From NCBI GenBank assembly GCA_002389645.1, contig DGQE01000018.1:124001-188000 (forward strand): a stretch of 64,000 nucleotides of DNA, written 5' to 3'. Source of the stretch: Flavobacteriales bacterium UBA4422. Lineage in GTDB: Bacteria > Bacteroidota > Bacteroidia > Flavobacteriales_G > Salibacteraceae. The number at the start of each line of letters is the position of its first letter. Positions within the stretch are counted from its first letter, which is position 1. Both the position numbers and the translations under genes were made by a program. Under the pieces are notes generated by a model, which saw nothing but the letters and a program-made list of their open reading frames with translations, had not been told where the DNA came from and ran no database searches. Of the stretch, positions 27,543 to 37,500 are shown one piece after another.

Positions 27543-28449
27543 GGGTTTCTTCGCTTTGAATGACCTCACCTGAGGCTTCATCAACAATTAGAGCTACAAT
27601 CGAGGTTTTCTCAATATCCAAGACATTGCTTGGCAATTCTGCGTTCAATTGATAGTCTATCCATTCACCAGCTTCAGCACCTCCATTGATGAATGGGTCA
27701 CCAGCTAAGGATTGATCTGGGTTGATTTCCCCTCTCAATACGTGTCTGTGAGTATAGTCTGTGATAATCTTTTTTGGATAAATGGTTTCATCCGCCCTAC
27801 TATCTAGTTGCTCCGATACAACGGAGTCTTCAGCGCAGAGAAGTAATAGTCGGTAATTTCCACTTAGATCTGCTATTGCCTCAGCACTAGCTTGAATATA
27901 GAATATACCAAGGCTATCGATGTAATCTGCCTCTATTCCTAAGGCAATTAATGCACTCGTGTTAGAGTTTTCAAAATTTATAGGGTTTGTCCAAAATGTA
28001 GTGGCATTATTAAAAAGCTGAAGATTGTTGAAGTTGTCGAACTCTCTTCTGTTGATCATTGCGCTAGGTATAGGCGTACTTGCGTTAGTGTAGTTTTGAA
28101 AGAGTAAAGTTCCGTAAGGGGTGTTGTAATCGGTTGGATACCCTCCAAAGTCGTCTACCTCAGCGAAGTTTCCAGCGTGTATTGCCACAACAATCATTCT
28201 ATCTTTATTCAGTTCGTATTGAGCTAATAATAGTTCTGTATTTGCGGGGCATGTGGTGCATTTATGTCCGGTGAACTCTTCCACATATGTTTTCTTAAAG
28301 GCTCTGTTCAAATTAGCAGAATCTACCGAAGGAAATGTGATTGAATCATTTACGGAAATGACATCGGGCGCGGGTATGGGCATTTCTACTTTATCACACC
28401 CAACGAGAGTAACTAGTAGAATGAAGGATGAAATGATGTGATTTTTCAT
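27523..28449 (-). CDS. Omp28-related lipoprotein with CxxC motif
   Basis: A 308-residue lipoprotein; I used the ATG at 28449 rather than an in-frame TTG at 28455. The signal peptide ends in the lipobox LVGC. The sequence YVEEFTGHKCTTCPAN places a thioredoxin-like CxxC at residues 64 and 67, followed by MIVVAIHAG, matching Omp28-family proteins with a thioredoxin fold. It shares an operon with a TlpA-like thioredoxin, so a periplasmic redox partnership is possible but unproven. Confidence 0.8.
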   Translation of the reverse strand: MKNHIISSFILLVTLVGCDKVEMPIPAPDVISVNDSITFPSVDSANLNRAFKKTYVEEFTGHKCTTCPANTELLLAQYELNKDRMIVVAIHAGNFAEVDDFGGYPTDYNTPYGTLLFQNYTNASTPIPSAMINRREFDNFNNLQLFNNATTFWTNPINFENSNTSALIALGIEADYIDSLGIFYIQASAEAIADLSGNYRLLLLCAEDSVVSEQLDSRADETIYPKKIITDYTHRHVLRGEINPDQSLAGDPFINGGAEAGEWIDYQLNAELPSNVLDIEKTSIVALIVDEASGEVIQSEETHVHVVE

Positions 28450-28460
28450 GATCAATTATA

Positions 28461-30170
28461 TTAGAAACTACTTGTAATCGCAAGAGTTATACCGTTAGCA
28501 GCAGGAACATTTCTACAAACTCCACCCACACAGAAAATACCAGCACGCTGTCTTCCATAGCCTAAACTTAATCGATTTGCATTGTGAATGTAGGTTACTT
28601 GAGCCGTTGGATAGTTAACTCGTAAATCCTTGTTTTTGTTGCCATAGTTATATTGGTTTAACACGGTAACAATCCAATGTGGGGAATAACCATACTCAAT
28701 TAGCCCAAAAACCCAATCTCCTTGATCTTGACCTGTCGTCAAGTGCTGGGCTTCCCATCGAATACTATGTTTTCTGCTTAGTTTATTCAACCCTTCTAAG
28801 ACCCATATTCGAGCTAAAACGTTGGTGGAAGCTTTAAATTGGATTAACTCAATATTGTATTCTTGAAAGGCAAATGTTCCCTTTAGTTTAAAGTTTTTGT
28901 TGAATTTGCGGTCAACTTCAATGTTGTAGTCTCTGTAGTATACCTCGCTGCCCCAATTAAACAGGTTTGCTTTATAGCCTAACCTCGATTCATCTTTAGG
29001 AAGATATGTTTGCTGGTCAAGCAACTCTACAGCTACTTCTGGATCCGAGTCTGCATAGTATTCTCGATCGTGCGAATTGATCATTGAAACATTCAACTGT
29101 ATTGTCGTTCCATATTTACCTCCTATTTTACTTCCTTTTTTAATTTTATATATCAAGTCACCTTGAAGCCCAATTTCTCCGTTGGGTTGAGTAGCGTAAG
29201 GATATAGAGTTGCAGCTAGATTATAAGTGTGCTGTCTGGATAGAGCAGGAAGGTAGTTTATGAATAGGTCATTAAAGCCTGCTTCTCGGTCACTTCGGAA
29301 TTCCATATTGTCAATACTCTTGGCTGAAATATTAATTCCGAAACCCCGCCTAGAGTATGTTGCTGATGCGAAAAAACCTTCGCCACTTTTATAAATGTAA
29401 TTGTTGGATTTGGTTGGGTCATTGTCTTTAAAAGCATATTCTCCCATCAAACTAAAGTCCTTGTAGTTAAGCTGAAATCTCGCGGCTCCACCTCCAACGT
29501 TTTCCGGAATATCCAATGATGATGACCCCCCCGACTGGAATTTACTTACGAATGAACCGCCAATAGAAAGTCTCAATGCGCTTGTGCTCCATTTTGAAAC
29601 CAACTCATTGAATTGTATTTCTCCATCAAAAGCTCGAACAATGCCATCTCCTTTTTGCCAATAAAAGCGCTGATTTCCAATAAGTCCTTTGATGTAAATA
29701 CCATCTATAGGTGAATAACGAACACGCGCACCATCAAAAGCATTATCCAGGCCTAATCCTCGCTCTTCATAGCTTCTTAAAATCATTCCGTTTCCAAACT
29801 GCTCGTAAAAGTTTCCCACGGTAATTTCCAGACCGTCTTGGGTGAAAGAAGCATATCTAAAAGGAACCCCAATAGTCTCTTCACCAAATCTTGGATCGAA
29901 ACCCTGAACTGGTGGGATATAACTTTCAAGTCGCACACCTGCGCTAAACTTTCCTTTGGTGGCGATCAGATTAGTAAATGCATTGACACCACTTTTTTCC
30001 GGGACTATTGGTGCGCCAATAATTGAGTCTTTGTTGTATTGCTGCGCATATAAATCGAAATTACCATGAATCTGAACTCCGTCTAAAAGATGAGCATCTT
30101 GCGCAGAAACTATAATTGTTACAAAAGAAAATAGGGTGGTTAGCCCAAGGTTGAGGTTAGTTAATTTCAT
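28461..30170 (-). CDS. DUF6029 family outer-membrane protein
   Basis: A 569-residue secreted protein. I used the ATG at 30170 in place of an in-frame TTG at 30185; it opens a signal peptide (LTTLFSFVTIIVSAQ). The mature part has GVQIHGNFDLYAQQY, FYEQFGNGMILRSYEERGLGLDNAFDGARVRY and many amphipathic strands, ending in a phenylalanine, consistent with DUF6029 beta-barrels found across Bacteroidota. The function is unknown. It lies between the TlpA-like and Omp28 genes with gaps of 18 and 11 bases. Confidence 0.8.
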   Translation of the reverse strand: MKLTNLNLGLTTLFSFVTIIVSAQDAHLLDGVQIHGNFDLYAQQYNKDSIIGAPIVPEKSGVNAFTNLIATKGKFSAGVRLESYIPPVQGFDPRFGEETIGVPFRYASFTQDGLEITVGNFYEQFGNGMILRSYEERGLGLDNAFDGARVRYSPIDGIYIKGLIGNQRFYWQKGDGIVRAFDGEIQFNELVSKWSTSALRLSIGGSFVSKFQSGGSSSLDIPENVGGGAARFQLNYKDFSLMGEYAFKDNDPTKSNNYIYKSGEGFFASATYSRRGFGINISAKSIDNMEFRSDREAGFNDLFINYLPALSRQHTYNLAATLYPYATQPNGEIGLQGDLIYKIKKGSKIGGKYGTTIQLNVSMINSHDREYYADSDPEVAVELLDQQTYLPKDESRLGYKANLFNWGSEVYYRDYNIEVDRKFNKNFKLKGTFAFQEYNIELIQFKASTNVLARIWVLEGLNKLSRKHSIRWEAQHLTTGQDQGDWVFGLIEYGYSPHWIVTVLNQYNYGNKNKDLRVNYPTAQVTYIHNANRLSLGYGRQRAGIFCVGGVCRNVPAANGITLAITSSF

Positions 30171-30188
30171 TAAGCGCGAATTCAATGG

Positions 30189-30704
30189 TTAATTGATCGA
30201 TTCTCCCGAAGCTAGTTTTTCTACAAGCTCATACAGTTCTTGTTCATCACCAGGTTGATATGAATTGTGCTGCCAAACTATATTGCCTTCTCCATCGATA
30301 AGAAAAGTATGTGGAACATTGTTCACGTTCATCGCTCTTTTGAAATCCGCATTTGGATCCAGATAAACCTCATAATCCCATGATTGACCATCAACATAAG
30401 GTTTTACTTTCTGGATGTTTCTTGCGTCATCAATAGAAATGGCGATCAATTTCACTCCAGTTTCGTCTTGCCAGTCAATGTATTCCTCTGCTATGGTGTT
30501 TAACTCTCTTTTGCACGGACTGCACCAAGTAGCCCAAAAGCTAATAATAATTGGTTTTCCATCATTTTGAATATCGCCAGTATTAAACGGTGAGCTATCA
30601 AGGTTTTTAATTTCAACTGCCGGTATTTGTCTTCCGTCATTTTGAGCTTGTATTCCTGTATTTAAAACAGTGGCGAAGAGAATTGGAAGTAATATGTATT
30701 TCAT
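30189..30704 (-). CDS. TlpA-family thioredoxin-like protein
   Basis: A 171-residue exported thioredoxin. The signal peptide is MKYILLPILFATVLNTGIQAQ. The active-site motif is FWATWCSPCKREL with Cys61 and Cys64, followed by a cis-Pro region VNNVPHTFLIDGEG. TlpA/ResA-type proteins reduce periplasmic disulfides. It is the first gene of the operon with DUF6029, Omp28 and beta-barrel genes, suggesting that it serves those envelope proteins. Confidence 0.88.
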   Translation of the reverse strand: MKYILLPILFATVLNTGIQAQNDGRQIPAVEIKNLDSSPFNTGDIQNDGKPIIISFWATWCSPCKRELNTIAEEYIDWQDETGVKLIAISIDDARNIQKVKPYVDGQSWDYEVYLDPNADFKRAMNVNNVPHTFLIDGEGNIVWQHNSYQPGDEQELYELVEKLASGESIN

Positions 30705-30726
30705 AATGATGTTTTCAAATGGATTG

Positions 30727-30734
30727 CGAATTTA
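30727..30734 (-). promoter_or_regulatory. Putative -7 box TAAATTCG for the tlpA-like operon
   Basis: One mismatch from TAnnTTTG, ending 22 bases before the ATG at 30704. Confidence 0.35.
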
Positions 30735-30819
30735 CTCTAATGCGAATGTTGTGCCAATTAGAAATGAGTATGAATTTATTGGTTAGGCTTGGTTTCCTAA
30801 ATAAAATAAGCTCTTGTTT

Positions 30820-31515
30820 CTATACTACCTTGATTTCTTTTTTCAATGATTCTGCTATTTGAGGAATTCCTTTAGTTGCTGAAGTCCTTAAAAAAGTAAC
30901 TTTTCGAAGCGAAGTATAATTGATTTCTACGGGATCAACAATAAAAAATTGGGCGTTAGTTGGTGCATATTGAATTAAGCCAGCCGCTGGATATACGTTC
31001 AAACTTGTTCCTACCACAATTACAATTTCAGCATTGACCATGGTTTTAATTGCTCTATCCATTTCAGGGACACTTTCGCCAAACCATTCAATGTGCGGCC
31101 TTAACTGGGAACCATCTTCTGATTTTTCCCCTAAAGCTAGGTCTTCTTTATGCCCTTTGATTAATTCTGGGTTAATAGATGACCGGACTTTTAGTATTTC
31201 TCCATGAAGATGGATGATCTTTGAACTTCCCGCACGCTCATGTAAATCATCTATATTTTGGGTGATAACGTGTACGTCATAATCTTTCTCAAGCTCAGCA
31301 ATAGCAATGTGCGCAAGGTTTGGACTGGCATTTAGAATTTGCGCTTTTCTAAGATTATAGAACTTCAAAACCAACGCAGGGTTTTTAGCCCATGCCTCAG
31401 GGGTTGCCACCTCGTTGATGTCAAATTCTTCCCATAAACCTCCACCATCACGAAAGGTTTTTAGGCCACTTTCCGCGCTTAAACCAGCTCCAGAAAAAAC
31501 GACAATTTTCTTCAT
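30820..31515 (-). CDS. Sirtuin-family NAD-dependent deacylase lacking zinc cysteines
   Basis: A 231-residue SIR2 protein. Intact features are the NAD motif GAGLSAESGLKTFRD (residues 9-23), TQNIDDLHERAG (85-96), the catalytic His104 in HLHGE, and GTSLNVYPAAGL (169-180). Tyr53 and Arg56 in FYNLR match the YxxR pair that selects acidic acyl groups in SIRT5/CobB enzymes, so desuccinylase-type activity is predicted. The segment that normally carries four zinc-binding cysteines (residues 107-145) has none, and the whole protein contains no cysteine. It stands divergent from maeB. Confidence 0.88.
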   Translation of the reverse strand: MKKIVVFSGAGLSAESGLKTFRDGGGLWEEFDINEVATPEAWAKNPALVLKFYNLRKAQILNASPNLAHIAIAELEKDYDVHVITQNIDDLHERAGSSKIIHLHGEILKVRSSINPELIKGHKEDLALGEKSEDGSQLRPHIEWFGESVPEMDRAIKTMVNAEIVIVVGTSLNVYPAAGLIQYAPTNAQFFIVDPVEINYTSLRKVTFLRTSATKGIPQIAESLKKEIKVV

Positions 31516-31533
31516 TTTTTCACTTTATCCTAT

Positions 31534-31541
31534 CAAAGCTA
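31534..31541 (-). promoter_or_regulatory. -7 promoter box TAGCTTTG for the sirtuin gene
   Basis: Exact TAnnTTTG match on the minus strand, 18 bases before the ATG at 31515. Confidence 0.45.
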
Positions 31542-31611
31542 TAATAACCTTCTTTGAAAGACACGAGGATGCTCAATATTTCTATTTTTACGCCTCCCTG
31601 AAAACAACCTT

Positions 31612-33891
31612 ATGAGAAAGAGAAAAAAGCAAGAAGCGCTAGACTATCATTCGTCTGGAAGACCCGGAAAGATAGAGGTTGTGCCAACTAAACCTTATTC
31701 CTCTCAACGAGATTTAAGCTTAGCATATTCACCTGGTGTGGCAGAGCCTTGTTTAAGTATTGCCGAAAATTCAGATGATGTGTACAAATACACGGCTAAA
31801 GGCAACTTGGTTGCAGTAATATCCAATGGAACAGCAGTATTGGGTCTTGGTAATATTGGGCCCCAAGCATCAAAACCTGTAATGGAGGGTAAAGGCTTAC
31901 TGTTCAAAATATTTGCGGATATAGATGTTTTTGATATCGAAATTGATGCAAATGATATTGATCTTTTTGTCAATACGGTCAAAGCAATTTCTCCTACGTT
32001 CGGAGGTATTAACCTAGAGGATATTAAATCTCCTGAGGCATTCGAAATTGAGAGAAGATTAAAGGAAGAGCTGAAAATTCCGATTATGCACGATGATCAG
32101 CATGGAACGGCAATCATCACGAGTGCAGCTTTACTTAACGCATTAGAACTGGCTGATAAGAAGATAGAAGATGTTAAAGTTGTGGTAAGTGGTGCTGGTG
32201 CCGCTGCTATTTCATGTGTGAATCTATATTGCAGTCTGGGTGTGAATCCAAAGCATATATTAATGCTAGATAGTAAAGGAGTGATTTCTACTTCACGGGA
32301 TGACTTGGATGACATCAAAAGCAAATTTGCAGTTGATACGGATCGAAAAACTTTGAAAGAAGCAATGGAAGGTGCCGATGTTTTTCTTGGGCTTTCAATT
32401 GGAAATATTGTCTCTAAAGAAATGCTCAAGTCAATGGCGGATAACCCTATTGTTTTTGCTTGTGCTAATCCGGATCCTGAAATTGCCTATGAAACGGCAA
32501 TTGCATCACGTAAAGACATCATCATGGCCACCGGACGCAGTGATTATCCCAACCAAGTAAATAATGTCCTTGGATTTCCTTATATTTTTAGAGGTGCGTT
32601 GGATGTGAGGGCAACAACCATCAACGAAGAGATGAAGCTTGCTGCTGTGAAAGCCTTGGCTGAATTAGCTAAGGAGTCTGTTCCTGTTGAGGTGAATATC
32701 GCTTACGGTGAGTCAAATATTACGTTTGGTAGGGATTATATAATTCCTAAGCCTTTGGATTACAGGTTGATCACAACTGTTGCTCCAGCTGTTGCGAAAG
32801 CAGCAATGGAGAGTGACGTAGCACGTATGCCAATTAAAAATTGGGATGCTTATATTGAAGAGCTCGATGCTAGATTGGGATTAGATAATAAGCTTCTTCA
32901 AAGCATCACCACAAAGGCTAAGCAACAACCTAAACGTGTTGTTTTTGCGGAGGCTGATAATTACAAAATACTTAAAGCAGCGCAGATATCTCGTGATGAT
33001 GGAGTTGCAATTCCAATTCTTTTAGGAAATAAAGAGACCATTGATCAGCTTATAGAAGAGCATGGTTTGGATATGGAGGATATTGAGATCATTGATCCTC
33101 GTTTAGAAGAAGAAAGAGAAAGAAGAATGAAGTATGCTCAATTGCTTTATGATAATCGTAAAAGAAGAGGATTTACGATGTCTGAAGCAAGCAAAATTAT
33201 GCACGAGCGAAACTATTTTGGAGCAGCTATGGTTGCAAGCGGTGAAGCCGATGCCTTAATTAGTGGCCTAACTAGAAACTACCCTGCCACGATTAAGCCT
33301 GCGCTGCAGGTTATTGGCACAGATCCTAATGTGAATAAGCTCGTAGGGATGTATGTGATGATTACTAAGCAAGGGCCTCTATTCCTAGCTGATACCACCA
33401 TCAATTACAATCCAACAGCTGAAGAACTAGCTGACATGACCGTGCTGGTTCATGCTGCTGTAGAGCGATTTAAAATTGCTCCTAGAATTGCATTACTAAG
33501 TTACTCTAACTTCGGAAGTAGTGATGGTGAAGAAGCAATTAAAGTGCGAAATGCTGTTAAGATATTACACGAGAAGTACCCTAAAATGGTTGTTGATGGA
33601 GAGGTTCAAGCTAATTTCGCGATCAATAATCAACTGATAGAAGAGGCCTTCCCATTTTCAAAACTAGTGGGCAAGAAGGCGAACGTGTTGATTTTCCCAA
33701 ATTTATCAGCGGGTAATATCGCATATAAATTGCTTCAAGAAATGGGTGGTCGAGAAGCTATTGGCCCGATCTTATTGGGCATGAAAAAGCCAGTTCATAT
33801 TCTTCAGTTGGGAAGCTCGGTGCGCGAAATTGTGAATATGATTACGATATCTGTTGTAGATGCTCAAACACGACAAAACTCGAATAAATGA
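31612..33891 (+). CDS. maeB: NADP-dependent malic enzyme with phosphotransacetylase-like domain
   Basis: A 759-residue MaeB-type enzyme. The N-terminal malic domain contains LAYSPGVAEPC and IMHDDQHGTAII, followed by an NAD(P)-binding domain (VVVSGAGAAAISC). The C-terminal 330 residues resemble phosphotransacetylase (RVVFAEADNYKILKAAQ, ATIKPALQVIG) and are usually regulatory in this family. It converts malate to pyruvate and CO2 while making NADPH. It overlaps ruvA by four bases (ATGA), so the two are translationally coupled. Confidence 0.95.
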   Translation: MRKRKKQEALDYHSSGRPGKIEVVPTKPYSSQRDLSLAYSPGVAEPCLSIAENSDDVYKYTAKGNLVAVISNGTAVLGLGNIGPQASKPVMEGKGLLFKIFADIDVFDIEIDANDIDLFVNTVKAISPTFGGINLEDIKSPEAFEIERRLKEELKIPIMHDDQHGTAIITSAALLNALELADKKIEDVKVVVSGAGAAAISCVNLYCSLGVNPKHILMLDSKGVISTSRDDLDDIKSKFAVDTDRKTLKEAMEGADVFLGLSIGNIVSKEMLKSMADNPIVFACANPDPEIAYETAIASRKDIIMATGRSDYPNQVNNVLGFPYIFRGALDVRATTINEEMKLAAVKALAELAKESVPVEVNIAYGESNITFGRDYIIPKPLDYRLITTVAPAVAKAAMESDVARMPIKNWDAYIEELDARLGLDNKLLQSITTKAKQQPKRVVFAEADNYKILKAAQISRDDGVAIPILLGNKETIDQLIEEHGLDMEDIEIIDPRLEEERERRMKYAQLLYDNRKRRGFTMSEASKIMHERNYFGAAMVASGEADALISGLTRNYPATIKPALQVIGTDPNVNKLVGMYVMITKQGPLFLADTTINYNPTAEELADMTVLVHAAVERFKIAPRIALLSYSNFGSSDGEEAIKVRNAVKILHEKYPKMVVDGEVQANFAINNQLIEEAFPFSKLVGKKANVLIFPNLSAGNIAYKLLQEMGGREAIGPILLGMKKPVHILQLGSSVREIVNMITISVVDAQTRQNSNK

Positions 33892-34490
33892 TAGAGTATA
33901 TTCTCGGGAAATACACAGAGAAAACTCCAACTCATGTGTTGGTTGAAACGAATGGACTAGGCTACCTTGTGCAAGTTAGTTTAACCACTTTTTCGGATTT
34001 GAATGGTCATGATTCTGGGAAACTGCTGACTCATTATTCAGTTAGTGTTGATGTTAGGTCAGGTGAAAGCAAACATCAACTTTATGGTTTTTCTTCAGAA
34101 CTGGAAAGGCAAATGTTTAGACAGCTGATTTCCATCTCTGGTATTAGTTCTTCTATTGCAATGATGATATTGTCTTCCTTTAAACCTTCTGAATTTCAGT
34201 CTATTGTGGTTGGTGGGGATGTGAAAACACTCACTACGGTAAAGGGAGTTGGTCCCAAGGTTGCGGAAAAAGTCATCCATGAATTAAGAAATAAAATCGC
34301 TAAAGACGATATTTCTTTGGATGAACATGCGAATTCAGGCAATACTTTAAGGCAAGAGGCGTTATCTGCGCTCACTGCGCTGGGTTTTGATCGTGCATCA
34401 TCAGTGAAAGTGATAAATAACCTACTTAAATCTGATGCAGCCCCTCAAAGTGTTGAGCAGTTGATAAAATCGGCATTAAAACATCTCTGA
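33888..34490 (+). CDS. ruvA: Holliday junction branch migration protein RuvA
   Basis: A 200-residue RuvA with an N-terminal OB fold (YILGKYTEKTPTHVLVETNGLGYLV), helix-hairpin-helix segments (GISSSIAMMIL, KGVGPKVAEKVIHELRNK), and a C-terminal RuvB-binding domain (LRQEALSALTALGF). The tetramer binds four-way junctions. It lies between maeB and sprA, an order I recognise as common in Bacteroidota. Confidence 0.96.
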   Translation: MIEYILGKYTEKTPTHVLVETNGLGYLVQVSLTTFSDLNGHDSGKLLTHYSVSVDVRSGESKHQLYGFSSELERQMFRQLISISGISSSIAMMILSSFKPSEFQSIVVGGDVKTLTTVKGVGPKVAEKVIHELRNKIAKDDISLDEHANSGNTLRQEALSALTALGFDRASSVKVINNLLKSDAAPQSVEQLIKSALKHL

Positions 34491-34507
34491 CCAGAAGAAC
34501 ATTTTTT

Positions 34508-37500
34508 TTGAATTTCCGCATTGTAAATAGGGTAGCCATTGTGGTTTGGGCATCAGTAATGATGCCTTTGGTGCTTTTTAGTCAGGAGGATACTGCTAAG
34601 AATAGCATGCTCTTTCCTTTCCAGGATACCTATGATCCATTGCAAGAAGATGATCGTAAACTCTATGGTGGAAAACCTACTGGAGTTGAAACCGAATTTG
34701 AATACGATCCAGAGTCTGGGAATTACGATTACCAGCAGAAATATGGAAATATTAATTACCGTCCACCTTCCTACTTATCCTTTGACGAGTACCAAGATTA
34801 TCAGGCCAAAAAGTCAATGAATGACTATTGGAAGGAAATTAGGAACAACGCTGAAGAAAGCGAAGATGATGGCAGTAGTTCTGGTGGAGGCAGCTTTCGT
34901 CCATCGATCAACGTAGAGAGTGAAGGTTTTGACCGAATCTTTGGAGGAAACACAATTGAGATCAGGCCAAATGGGGCAGCTGAATTGATTTTTGGGGTGA
35001 ATAGCTCTAAAACTGAAAACCCCGCTATCCCTGTCAATCAAAGAAGAATTACTGTTTTCGATTTTAGGCAAAATATTCAGTTGAATGTAATTGGAAATAT
35101 TGGTGATAAACTAAAAATTCAAACCAACTATAATACCCAGGCCACATTCGATTTTGAGAATCAAATGAAATTGGAATACACGGGTTATGAAGATGAGATC
35201 ATTCAGAAAATCGAGTTAGGTAATGTGTCTCTTCCATTGCAAAGCAGTTTAATTAGGGGAAGTCAATCACTATTTGGGGTAAAAACACAATTGAAGTTTG
35301 GTCGTATGACTGTGACGTCAGTCTATTCTCAGCAAAAGAGTGAACGAAGGGAAGTAAGTACAGAAGGTGGGGCACAAGAGGTTGAATTCGATATCAGTGC
35401 AGATGACTACGAAGCTTATAAACACTACTTCTTATCTCATTTCTTTAGAGATATTTACGAGAGGGCATTGAGCAATACGCCAAATATTAATTCAAGCGTA
35501 AACATTACCCGAGTAGAAGTTTGGATAACCAATACTAACTTCAGTACAGATGAAAATAGAAACATCATTGCCTTTCAAGATTTAGGAGAATCAAGAAGGG
35601 TGTTTAATGATGGGTTTACTGGTGTTTTTAATTCAACAGGGCAAAGTAGACCTGCTCAGAACGGAGTGAATGATCTCTACAAAACGGTGTATAAAGATCC
35701 ATCAGTAAGAGGGTTTACTCAATCATCTCAGCGACTTGAGAATGTTTATGGCCTTCAAAGTAGGTTTGATTATTCTAAAGTCGAATTGGCTAGAAAACTT
35801 CAGCAAAACAGAGACTATATTCTAAACCCTCAATTGGGCTATATCTCTTTGGTGCAAGAACTTCAACCCAATCAAGTATTGGCAGTTTCTTTTGAGTATA
35901 CCTACAACGGAAAAACGTATAAAGTGGGCGAATTCTCTAATGAAACAAATGGAGATGAAGCGATGATTCTGAAAATGCTGAAAAGCACAGAATTGAACAC
36001 CCAATTCCCGATGTGGGATTTGATGATGAAAAACGTGTACTCGCTGGGTGCTTATCAGTTGAGTAATACAGGATTTGAATTAGGTATTTGGTACTTAGAT
36101 AGAGCCAAGGGAATTGACATCAATTATCTACCTATTGACAGAACAGGGTTCAATGACACTCCACTATTGCAGCTTGTTGAACTCGATAGAATTAATAATA
36201 ACAATGCCCAAGTTCCGGATGGGATGTTTGATTTCTTGGCCAATCCCCAAATTACCGTCAATCCATCCAACGGGCGTATATATTTTCCAATACTCGAGCC
36301 CTTTGGGTCAAATTTGAGGAGCAAAATCTTGGATGTTACCGGAGATGAACGCTTGGCGTCTCAATATGCATTCGATTCACTCTATACAAATACTCAGGCC
36401 AATGCTCAGTACAACTATCCGTCTTTAAATCGGTATTCGATTAAGGGAAGATACCAATCTGCCAATAGCTCAGAGATTGCATTAAACGCATTCAATGTTC
36501 CAGAAGGATCAGTGAATGTTACTGCAGGTGGTCAGCAATTAATAGAGAACCAAGATTATACGGTTGATTACACACTAGGTCGTGTGAAGATTATTAATCA
36601 AGGAATTTTGGAGTCTGGTATGCCCATCTCGGTTTCTTTAGAGAGTAATTCAGCTTTTGGAATTAATCAGAAGGCGCTGTTTGCCTCTCGATTTGATTAT
36701 AAGTTTTCTGATGAGTTAAATTTTGGTGGAACAGTGATGAATCTCTCAGAGAGACCACTGACACAAAAAGTGAATTACGGTGATGAACCGATTAGTAATA
36801 CGGTGATTGGACTGGATGGAAATTACTCTACAGAATCACCTTTCTTGACTTCCTTAGTTGATAAAATTCCATTTATTGACACGAAAGAGAAATCAACATT
36901 CAATATTTCGGGTGAAGCGGCAAAGCTTTTTCCAGGTCATTCCAATGCTATCGGGAACGAAGGAAATTCATACATCGATGATTTTGAGGGAAGTCAAAGT
37001 ACCATCGATCTAAGAACATTCACAATGTGGTCTGTTGCCAGCACACCTCAAGGGCAGCCAGATCTTTTTCCTGAAGCTGCTTCGGCCCAGTTAAGAAATA
37101 GTTTGACATTTAATAAAAACCGAGCCAGATTAGCTTGGTATATGATTGATCCGCTATTCTTCAGAGACGATAATACTACACCAGACCACATTCGAGGTAA
37201 TACAGATATTCAAAACAATCACTTGATGAGGCAAGTGTTAGAAAACGAAGTCTTCCCGAATAGACAGTTTTCTAATGCAGGTGGCTTGCAGAACCAAATC
37301 ACGAGTGTTTTTGACTTGTCGTTTTACCCTTCTGAGCCTGGGCCTTATAACTATGATGTTGATCCTGTTGGTTCTGTTACGAAGGGAATAGCTGAGAATG
37401 GTCAATTAAATAATCCAGAGACGCGATGGGCTGGTATCCAAAGACGTATTGATCAAACAGATTTTGATGCGGCTAATATTGAATTTATCCAGTTTTGGGT

